Shown here piece by piece: positions 7,065 to 12,063 of a stretch of 12,063 nt of DNA. The position numbers and the translations under genes are program-made. Source of the stretch: Bacteroidales bacterium (lineage in GTDB: Bacteria > Bacteroidota > Bacteroidia > Bacteroidales > NBLH01); NCBI GenBank assembly GCA_021647685.1, contig JAKIUH010000088.1:1-12063 (forward strand), given 5' to 3'. The notes beneath the pieces are model-generated. The model was not told the origin of the DNA. It was given only the letters and a program-made list of their open reading frames with translations, and made no database searches. The stretch's first letter is position 1. Each line of letters starts with the position of its first letter.

Positions 7065-8239
7065 TTTTTCATTTTTTTAATATATGTAGCCAAATCTTTA
7101 TCTCCTCTTCCTGAAATATTAATCACTACAATATCGTTGTCTTTAAATATTTTCTTTTGCAAAACAGCAACTGCATGAGCACTTTCCAAAGCGGGAATAA
7201 TGCCTTCGGTTTTTGTAAGCATATAGCCTGCCTGTAATGCTTCATCATCGGTAACGCTTAAATACTCAACACGCTTCGTATCGTTTAAATATGCGTGAAC
7301 TGGTCCTATACCTGGATAATCCAAGCCTGCCGATATAGAGTACGGCTCAATAATTTGCCCATCAGGAGTTTGCATTAAATAGGTGCGACTTCCGTGAATA
7401 ATTCCCGGACTTCCCACTTTCAAAGATGCTGCCGTTTCATCGGTGTCAATTCCCATACCGGCAGCTTCGGTAGCTATTAATTTTACTTTTTTTTCTTCTA
7501 AAAAATGATAAAAAGCACCCATTGCATTGCTGCCGCCTCCTACACAAGCAATCACATAATCGGGATTTTTCTTGCCGGTTTGCTGGTTTAGTTGAAATTT
7601 AATTTCTTCGCTAATTACTGACTGAAATCTTGCTACCATATCAGGATAAGGATGCGGACCAACCACCGAGCCAATTAAATAATAAGTATCTTCGGGATTA
7701 TTTATCCAATCGCGAATGGCTTCGTTGGTCGCATCTTTTAAGGTTTTGCTTCCGCTCTGCGCAGCCCGCACTTCGGCACCCAGCATTTTCATTCGTTCTA
7801 CATTCGGTGCTTGCCGCTCCATATCCACAGCACCCATATATACAACACATTGCATATCCATTAAGGCACAAACTGTTGCTGTTGCTACTCCGTGTTGTCC
7901 GGCACCTGTTTCGGCAATAATTCGTTTTTTACCGAGATGTTTTGCCAACAAAATTTGTCCTATCGTGTTATTTATTTTATGCGAGCCGGTATGGTTCAAA
8001 TCTTCACGCTTTAAGTAAATTTGGCAATTATATTTTTCAGATAAACGCTTTGCATAATACAGTGGGTTGGGTCGCCCGACATAATCTTTTAAGAGCTGCT
8101 TAAATTCCTTTTGAAATTTTTCGGTCTCAATTATATTTAAATAATTATTTCTCAGTTCTTCTACATTAGGATAAAGCATTTCGGGTATAAATGCACCACC
8201 GTATTGTCCGTAAAATCCTTCTTCGTTTACTTGATACAT
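7061..8239 (-). CDS. trpB: Tryptophan synthase beta chain
   Basis: TrpB is a PLP enzyme that joins indole with L-serine to give tryptophan. The 392-residue product has the family's usual length and starts with the typical GFYGQYGGAFIPE segment. The PLP lysine is K88 in HTGSHKIN, the catalytic glutamate is E110 in AETGAGQHG, and the PLP phosphate loop is GGGSNAMG (234-241). The N-terminal pattern and length mark it as the ordinary TrpB1 that pairs with TrpA rather than the longer TrpB2. Its stop codon overlaps the start of the phosphatase gene (ATGA). A 212-base gap with a tandem repeat and a large hairpin separates it from trpF upstream. This gap could uncouple or separately regulate trpB, but no convincing promoter was found in it. 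Confidence 0.98.
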   Translation of the reverse strand: MYQVNEEGFYGQYGGAFIPEMLYPNVEELRNNYLNIIETEKFQKEFKQLLKDYVGRPNPLYYAKRLSEKYNCQIYLKREDLNHTGSHKINNTIGQILLAKHLGKKRIIAETGAGQHGVATATVCALMDMQCVVYMGAVDMERQAPNVERMKMLGAEVRAAQSGSKTLKDATNEAIRDWINNPEDTYYLIGSVVGPHPYPDMVARFQSVISEEIKFQLNQQTGKKNPDYVIACVGGGSNAMGAFYHFLEEKKVKLIATEAAGMGIDTDETAASLKVGSPGIIHGSRTYLMQTPDGQIIEPYSISAGLDYPGIGPVHAYLNDTKRVEYLSVTDDEALQAGYMLTKTEGIIPALESAHAVAVLQKKIFKDNDIVVINISGRGDKDLATYIKKMKK

Positions 8240-8247
8240 GTTTATTA

Positions 8248-8279
8248 ATTGTTAGATTGTCAGATTGTTAGATTGTTAA
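8248..8279. repeat. Four-copy 8-base tandem repeat before trpB
   Basis: On the plus strand the units are ATTGTTAG, ATTGTCAG, ATTGTTAG and ATTGTTAA, back to back. In the mRNA sense these give repeated CTAACAAT, ending 8 bases before the trpB ATG. It is a simple-sequence array that could change copy number by slippage and alter the leader length. It is too short and spacer-free to be CRISPR. It shares its core (TAACAAT) with the leader motif before trpG, trpC and trpA. Confidence 0.85.
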
Positions 8280-8360
8280 AATAGTACACAGCTACAATTT
8301 ATTGAATGTTGAATAATGATTGTTTCATGAGTTTATTTTTTAATTATTTTTAATGGTCTC

Positions 8361-8452
8361 ATGGAACATCCACTAATATCAAGGGCTTCGCTTATTTTTG
8401 CTCCTAAATAATCATGCCCCTGTGTGTTTATTGTTAATCATGGATGTTTCAT
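8361..8452 (-). ncRNA. Nested three-stem hairpin in the trpF-trpB gap (structured RNA candidate)
   Basis: The outer arms ATGGAACATCCA (8361-8372) and TGGATGTTTCAT (8441-8452) pair at 11 of 12 positions. Inside them CAAGGGC (8380-8386) faces GCCCCTG (8416-8422), and inside that TTATTT (8392-8397) faces AAATAA (8406-8411). In minus-strand RNA the middle stem pairs fully with one G-U wobble; on the plus strand that pair would be A-C. This favours a structure on the trp transcript. The outer stem reaches the last base of the trpF stop codon. CATGAG (8326-8331) can also pair with CTCATG (8358-8363), which overlaps the outer stem, so two folds could compete. There is no U-run after it. It could be an RNA control or processing element or a small palindromic mobile element; function unknown. 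Confidence 0.45.
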
Positions 8453-9093
8453 TATGAATTAATTTGTGCTAAATTTAAAAGTTCCATAAACATGCCTATT
8501 TTACCAATATCTTTGAGTCCGGCTTCGATTTCAAATTTACTGTTAATATCAATCGCAAAAATATTTAATCCGGATATGCGATTAAGGGCATCCACATCTT
8601 CCAAATCAATACCTCCACTTAAAAAGAAAGGCTTTTCATTATCGTATTTTTCCAATACTTGCCAGTCAAATTTTCTGCCACTGCCGCCATAATTTTTTGT
8701 TTTGGTATCAAAAAGAAAATAATCACACACTTTTTTATACAGATTTAAAGATAAAAAATCAAAATCATCGTCAATTTGAAAGGCTTTACTAATTTTTATA
8801 CCTTTTTGATGTAATTTTCCACAAAAATCAGGACTTTCATCGCCGTGTAGCTGTATCAGGTTCAAGTCGTGTTTTTCAATATTTTTTAAAATGTAATCTT
8901 CACTTGCATTCACAAACACACCGGTTTTGGCAATTGATTTATCAATGTCTAATTCTCTGATATTCAATCTATTATCAATAAAGCGCTTTGATTTCTCGTA
9001 AAAAATAAATCCGATAAAATCCGGTTTTAACATTGCTAATTGATGTATATTATCCGGATGTTTCATTCCGCAAATTTTTATTTTGTAAGCCAT
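8452..9093 (-). CDS. trpF: Phosphoribosylanthranilate isomerase
   Basis: TrpF converts N-(5-phosphoribosyl)anthranilate to CdRP by an Amadori rearrangement, between TrpD and TrpC. The 213-residue TIM barrel matches the usual 200-215. The catalytic cysteine is C8 in KIKICGM, and the general acid is D129 in FLFDTKT, followed by the GGSGRKFDW phosphate-loop segment. QLHGDE (81-86) and LSGGI (158-162) are further family marks. The end segment AIDINSKFE replaces the more common DVSSGVE, a modest variation around the phosphate site. It starts 12 bases after trpC ends, with no repeat between, so the two are probably co-translated. It is a separate gene, not fused to trpC as in enterics. Confidence 0.96.
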   Translation of the reverse strand: MAYKIKICGMKHPDNIHQLAMLKPDFIGFIFYEKSKRFIDNRLNIRELDIDKSIAKTGVFVNASEDYILKNIEKHDLNLIQLHGDESPDFCGKLHQKGIKISKAFQIDDDFDFLSLNLYKKVCDYFLFDTKTKNYGGSGRKFDWQVLEKYDNEKPFFLSGGIDLEDVDALNRISGLNIFAIDINSKFEIEAGLKDIGKIGMFMELLNLAQINS

Positions 9094-9105
9094 AACTTTA
9101 AGTTT

Positions 9106-9897
9106 TCAGGATAATTTTTGTAGTTCGTTAATAAAATTGCTGCACGTTTTTGCAGGATTAGCGGTTTTCATAAAATTTTCGCCCATCAAAAAGCCTTGAA
9201 ATCCGTATTTTCTCAATTCAATAATATTTTCCGGTTTGCTGAGTCCGCTTTCCGAAATTTTCACCAACTCATCCGGAATTTTTTTAGCTAAATTGATAGA
9301 GGTTTGAATATTTACTGAGAAATCTTTCAAATTACGATTATTCACACCGAGCATATCAATAGCTTCACATAAAACCGAAAGTTCGTTTTCATTATGTACT
9401 TCCAGTAATACTTGTAAGCCTAAGCTGTGAGCAAGTTCAGCAAATTCTTTCACTTTTTGTTTATTCAATATTGCGGCGATTAATAAAATAGCATCAGCAC
9501 CAATTGATTTTGCTTCAATAATTTGATATTCATCAATGGTAAAATCTTTTCGTAAAACAGGAACAGAATTAACTTTACGTACAGTAAGTAAATCGGCAGT
9601 ACTTCCACCAAAAAAAACTTCATCTGTTAAAACCGAAAGAGCAGAAGCACCGGCTTCAACATAACCGATGGTAGTTTGTTCTACATCAGCCGTATTGTTA
9701 ATTAAACCTTTTGAAGGGGAACGCCTTTTAAATTCGGCTATAATTCCATATTTTGTAGGATTAACAATATTTTCAGTCATTGAAACACAAGGCATATTAA
9801 AATAAATACTGTGTTCCAGTGTTTTTACCGGTGTAAGCGTTTTTTTTATTTCTAATTCTTTGATTTTTTCCGATACTATTTTATCTAAAATATTCAT
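9106..9897 (-). CDS. trpC: Indole-3-glycerol phosphate synthase
   Basis: TrpC closes the indole ring, converting CdRP to indole-3-glycerol phosphate with loss of CO2 and water. The 263-residue product has the single-function length. Catalytic residues fit the family: E55 and K57 in IIAEFKRRSPSKG, K117 in VLRKDF, E166 in LLEVHN, N186 in GVNNRNL and E216-S217 in ISESGLS. The N-terminal ILDKIV...K helix is also typical. It sits 27 bases after trpD and 12 before trpF in a compact block. The leader carries TAACAATAT nine bases before the ATG, and no Shine-Dalgarno sequence is visible. Confidence 0.97.
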   Translation of the reverse strand: MNILDKIVSEKIKELEIKKTLTPVKTLEHSIYFNMPCVSMTENIVNPTKYGIIAEFKRRSPSKGLINNTADVEQTTIGYVEAGASALSVLTDEVFFGGSTADLLTVRKVNSVPVLRKDFTIDEYQIIEAKSIGADAILLIAAILNKQKVKEFAELAHSLGLQVLLEVHNENELSVLCEAIDMLGVNNRNLKDFSVNIQTSINLAKKIPDELVKISESGLSKPENIIELRKYGFQGFLMGENFMKTANPAKTCSNFINELQKLS

Positions 9898-9906
9898 TTT
9901 CTGTAA

Positions 9907-9915
9907 ATATTGTTA
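9907..9915 (-). promoter_or_regulatory. TAACAATAT leader motif before trpC
   Basis: This is the exact 9-mer also found before trpG and trpA. Here it sits nine bases upstream of the trpC ATG, within the 27-base trpD-trpC gap. Its role is unproven; it may aid translation initiation. Confidence 0.35.
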
Positions 9916-9924
9916 TGTTAATCT

Positions 9925-10911
9925 TTATACGGATAGTAAATTTTTCAGTGTTTTTAATGCGTTTCCGCTTTCTAAACTTTCTTTTGCTTCTGCCAGGCAA
10001 TCATCAATATTTTTTCCGGTAAATACTTGTATCGCTAAAGCAGCATTAGCCAACACAGTGTTTGTTTGTGGTTTTGTTCCTTTATTTTCCAAAATATTCA
10101 TAAAAATTTTTGCAGCGGACTCAATATTTCCACCTCCGGCAATTGCTTCTGCATCAATCTTATTAAACCCAAAATATTCCGGCGAAAGAATTTCATCACT
10201 TTGATTGCTTATTCGCTTAAAATCACCGGTTAAAGATACTTCATCATAGCCATCTAAACTATGAATTATGGCAAAGTTTTTATTGGATTTTTGATATAAA
10301 TAAGCATATATGCGCGCTACTTCCAAATTATAAACACCAACCATTTGATTTTGCGGGAAAGATGGGTTTACCATTGGACCTAAGATGTTAAAAAAAGTTT
10401 TCACCTTTAATTCTTTACGAATGGGTCCCACATATTTCATCGCCGGGTGAAACATTGGTGCATGCAAAAAACTAATTCCCGCTTTATCAAGCGATGTTTT
10501 AATTTTTGTTTCATCATTTGTAAATTTATAGCCCAGATATTCCAACATATTGGACGAACCTACTCCTGATGACACCCCATAATTACCATGCTTTGAAACT
10601 TTATAGCCCGCACCGGCAACTACAAATGAAGTCAAAGTAGAAATATTAAAAGTATCTTTGCTGTCACCACCCGTACCGCACAAGTCAATGGTGTTAAAAT
10701 CGCTTAAATCTACTTTTATACATAAATCCAATAATGCATCGCGGAAACCGGCTAATTCATCAATGGTAATGCTACGCATTAAAAACACGGTTAAAAATGC
10801 AGCTATTTGACTATTATTGTATTGTCCTTGTCCAATATTGGTTAAAACTTCTTTAGCACGTTCGTAGCTTAATGATTTATGTTCAAATAATTCGTTTAAT
10901 ATTGCTCTCAT
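9925..10911 (-). CDS. trpD: Anthranilate phosphoribosyltransferase
   Basis: TrpD transfers the phosphoribosyl group from PRPP to anthranilate. The product is 328 residues (family about 330-350). The PRPP-binding glycine loop GTGGD is at 79-83, NISTL at 89-93, and KHGN at 107-110. R165 in GPIRKEL matches the anthranilate-site arginine, and the magnesium-binding pair D223-E224 is in GYDEVSLTG. After KHGN the usual Arg-Ser is replaced by Tyr-Gly (HGNYGVSS), a substitution next to the active site that may be clade-specific. It is a stand-alone gene, not fused to trpG as in E. coli. It follows trpG by 51 bases, most of which is a palindromic repeat. Confidence 0.97.
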   Translation of the reverse strand: MRAILNELFEHKSLSYERAKEVLTNIGQGQYNNSQIAAFLTVFLMRSITIDELAGFRDALLDLCIKVDLSDFNTIDLCGTGGDSKDTFNISTLTSFVVAGAGYKVSKHGNYGVSSGVGSSNMLEYLGYKFTNDETKIKTSLDKAGISFLHAPMFHPAMKYVGPIRKELKVKTFFNILGPMVNPSFPQNQMVGVYNLEVARIYAYLYQKSNKNFAIIHSLDGYDEVSLTGDFKRISNQSDEILSPEYFGFNKIDAEAIAGGGNIESAAKIFMNILENKGTKPQTNTVLANAALAIQVFTGKNIDDCLAEAKESLESGNALKTLKNLLSV

Positions 10912-10925
10912 AGTTTTTTTGTTTT

Positions 10926-10961
10926 AAACGTTTTAAAGTCCTTGCGGATGTTCAAAAGTTT
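10926..10961 (-). repeat. Palindromic repeat, copy in the trpG-trpD gap
   Basis: The left arm 10926-10941 and right arm 10946-10961 form an imperfect hairpin. In minus-strand RNA the loop reads GCAA (GNRA type), and one G-U pair occurs in the stem. It starts one base after the trpG stop codon and fills most of the 51-base gap. It shares TTCAAAAGTTT and surrounding positions with the palindrome after trpE, and by eye about 24 of 30 aligned positions agree, so the two are related copies. Confidence 0.7.
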
Positions 10962-10962
10962 T

Positions 10963-11532
10963 TTATTCTTCTAACCAGTTTTTAATCATTTTTTCACCCA
11001 TAGGTGTTAATACTGATTCAGGATGAAACTGAACCCCGCGCAAATCATAATCTTTATGAAAAAGCGACATAATTTTTCCTTCGCTGTCAAAAGCAGATAC
11101 CTGAAAACATTCCGGTAAATTACGATTATCCACAATCCATGAATGATAACGCCCCGCATCAAATTTTTCGGGAATATCTTTGTAAATTATTTTGTCATTG
11201 CCAATCTGCACAACCGGCGTAGCAATACCGTGATAAACCGTATCAAGATTGATTAAACTACCACCGTAAACCTCAGCCATTGCTTGCATACCCAAGCATA
11301 CGCCAAAAATACTTTTTTGGGGCGCATATTCTTTAATCAAAGGTTTTAATAAACCGGCTTCATCGGGGATACCCGGACCCGGTGAAAGCACAATTTTATC
11401 GTATCGCTTAATTTCTTCCAAAGTAATTTCATCATTTCTGTAAACATCTATTTTTTTATTGGTGATTTTTTCAATGTAATGCACCAAATTATAGGTAAAA
11501 GAATCGTAATTATCAAAAACTAATATATTCAT
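10963..11532 (-). CDS. trpG: Anthranilate synthase glutamine amidotransferase subunit
   Basis: TrpG releases ammonia from glutamine and passes it to TrpE for anthranilate formation. The 189-residue class I glutamine amidotransferase has the usual stand-alone length. It starts with NYDSFTYNLV (8-17), has SPGPG at 50-54, the nucleophile C79 in GVCLGMQ, and the H170-E172 pair of the catalytic triad in VQFHPESVLT. Near-identical proteins (PabA) serve folate synthesis, and in some bacteria one subunit serves both. The position between trpE and trpD points to tryptophan. A 145-base gap, unusually long for this operon, separates it from trpE. The leader holds TAACAATAT five bases before the ATG. Confidence 0.97.
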   Translation of the reverse strand: MNILVFDNYDSFTYNLVHYIEKITNKKIDVYRNDEITLEEIKRYDKIVLSPGPGIPDEAGLLKPLIKEYAPQKSIFGVCLGMQAMAEVYGGSLINLDTVYHGIATPVVQIGNDKIIYKDIPEKFDAGRYHSWIVDNRNLPECFQVSAFDSEGKIMSLFHKDYDLRGVQFHPESVLTPMGEKMIKNWLEE

Positions 11533-11537
11533 TTTTT

Positions 11538-11546
11538 ATATTGTTA
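11538..11546 (-). promoter_or_regulatory. TAACAATAT leader motif before trpG
   Basis: TAACAATAT lies five bases upstream of the trpG ATG, as before trpA and trpC. The sense sequence around it, TTAACAATATAA, closely matches that before trpA. Function is inferred only. Confidence 0.35.
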
Positions 11547-11551
11547 ATTTG

Positions 11552-11565
11552 TTACTGATTACTGA
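11552..11565. repeat. Two-copy 7-base tandem repeat (TTACTGA)
   Basis: TTACTGA occurs twice in direct succession in the trpE-trpG gap. It is short and could be chance, but it adds to the simple repeats found in the longer operon gaps. No coding potential was seen in this 145-base gap. Confidence 0.5.
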
Positions 11566-11620
11566 TTTTGTGCTGCGTTGTTTATTTATAAATTACTAAA
11601 CTACTCATGCTGTCTAAGCA

Positions 11621-11660
11621 TTAAACATTTTGAAGTCTTATCAGACGTTCAAAAGTTTAA
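11621..11660 (-). repeat. Palindromic repeat, copy in the trpE-trpG gap
   Basis: The arms form a 17-bp stem with two single-base bulges. TTAAAC (11621-11626) pairs with GTTTAA (11655-11660), TTTTGAA (11628-11634) with TTCAAAA (11648-11654), and GTCT (11635-11638) with AGAC (11643-11646), around a TATC loop. It lies 17 bases after the trpE stop codon. It is a better-preserved relative of the palindrome after trpG. No clear U-run follows, so it looks more like a dispersed palindromic repeat or an mRNA-stabilising stem than an intrinsic terminator. Confidence 0.75.
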
Positions 11661-11677
11661 CACTATTCAACTTCTCT

Positions 11678-12063
11678 TTATATTTCTTCAGCCAGTTTTA
11701 TAGCAGCACGTAATGCTCCAATTTTGTTATCTACTTCTTTCAGTTCACTTTCGGGAACCGATTTATCAACTACACCGGCACCGGCTTGATAATGCAGCGT
11801 GTTTTGTTTACTTAAAAACGAACGGATTAAAATGGCTTTGTTCATATCTCCTTCCAAACCAATAAAACCAATACTTCCTCCGTAAAAGCCACGACTTTGT
11901 CCTTCTATTTCATCAATCAATTGCATTGCTCTGTATTTGGGTGCTCCTGATAGTGTTCCGGCAGGAAATGTGTCGGCATATATTTTTAAAGAACTGCTTG
12001 TATCGTTAATTTTTCCGCTGACTTTTGATACCAAATGAATAACATGGCTAAAAAACTGTATTT
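11678..12063 (-). CDS. trpE: Anthranilate synthase component I (C-terminal part, cut by window edge)
   Basis: TrpE makes anthranilate from chorismate using ammonia from TrpG; it is usually the first and feedback-controlled step. Only the last 127 codons are here and the frame is open to the right edge, so the true start lies outside. The segment has the chorismate-binding motifs HVIHLVSKVSG, TFPAGTLSGAPK with YRAMQLIDEIE, YGGSIGFIG, LIRSF and QAGAGVV, then PESELKEVDNK, in the order found in TrpE. Full-length proteins have about 460-520 residues, so roughly a quarter is visible. The Trp feedback site near the N-terminus cannot be checked. PabB and isochorismate synthases are related, but PAGTLSGAPK and the operon context favour TrpE. 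A TTG at 12034-12032 could be taken as a start but is internal. Confidence 0.95.
   Translation of the reverse strand, partial: IQFFSHVIHLVSKVSGKINDTSSSLKIYADTFPAGTLSGAPKYRAMQLIDEIEGQSRGFYGGSIGFIGLEGDMNKAILIRSFLSKQNTLHYQAGAGVVDKSVPESELKEVDNKIGALRAAIKLAEEI

Noticed and set aside
7630..8018. Plus-strand open frames opposite trpB
   Set aside because: They are antisense shadows of a well-conserved enzyme gene; their rich Pro/His/Leu content reflects its codons.
8248..8279. CRISPR-like array
   Set aside because: The 8-base units are contiguous with no spacers, so this is a simple tandem repeat.
8336..8436. Short minus-strand frame of about 32 codons within the trpF-trpB gap, after an in-frame stop
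   Set aside because: It coincides with the palindrome and has no plausible start codon and leader near its beginning. It is more likely chance than a gene.
8361..8452. Intrinsic terminator after trpF
   Set aside because: The hairpin is strong, but the bases after it on the minus strand are A-rich, not T-rich.
11533..11677. Trp leader peptide or attenuator
   Set aside because: The gap is inside the operon, after trpE, and I saw no short frame rich in Trp codons. Any such leader would be upstream of trpE, outside the window.
12032..12034. TTG as a start codon for a short trpE-like protein
   Set aside because: The frame stays open to the window edge, and upstream codons continue the conserved TrpE sequence, so it is an internal leucine codon.

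Overview
The window is about 35% G+C by eye, and every gene I can support is on the minus strand. It most likely comes from a member of the Bacteroidota (Bacteroidetes). The evidence is the gene order trpE-G-D-C-F-B-A with separate, unfused genes, start codons without Shine-Dalgarno sequences, A-rich leaders, and two sequences resembling the Bacteroidetes -7 promoter element (TAnnTTTG). I cannot name a genus.

Reading in the direction of transcription (high to low coordinates), the right two thirds is a tryptophan biosynthesis operon. It contains the C-terminal quarter of trpE (cut by the window edge), then trpG, trpD, trpC, trpF, trpB, a small cysteine-dependent protein phosphatase, and trpA. 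Together these genes turn chorismate into tryptophan: TrpE/TrpG make anthranilate, TrpD adds phosphoribose, TrpF isomerises, TrpC closes the indole ring, and TrpB/TrpA form tryptophan synthase. Key catalytic residues can be seen in every complete enzyme. The phosphatase is the odd member. It overlaps the end of trpB by four bases (ATGA) and separates trpB from trpA, so it is probably co-translated with trpB, although it has no known step in the pathway.

After trpA comes a 200-base gap with three successive hairpins, one a plausible operon terminator. Next is a very large gene (1600 codons from the start I prefer) for a UvrA-like ABC ATPase. It is two UvrA units fused head to tail, with four nucleotide-binding domains and no UvrB-binding domain in either unit. 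At the left edge is the first two thirds or so of a diacylglycerol/sphingosine-kinase-family lipid kinase gene, cut by the window end.

The intergenic DNA is the least expected part. Every gap inside or just after the trp operon longer than about 50 bases holds a palindrome, while the 12- and 27-base gaps hold none. The palindromes after trpE and after trpG are related copies of one sequence. The trpF-trpB gap holds a 92-base nested hairpin and a four-copy 8-base tandem repeat. The 9-mer TAACAATAT (sense strand) lies just upstream of the start codons of trpG, trpC and trpA. I saw no tRNA, rRNA, CRISPR array, insertion sequence or broken gene. There is no stretch over 300 bases without a gene.
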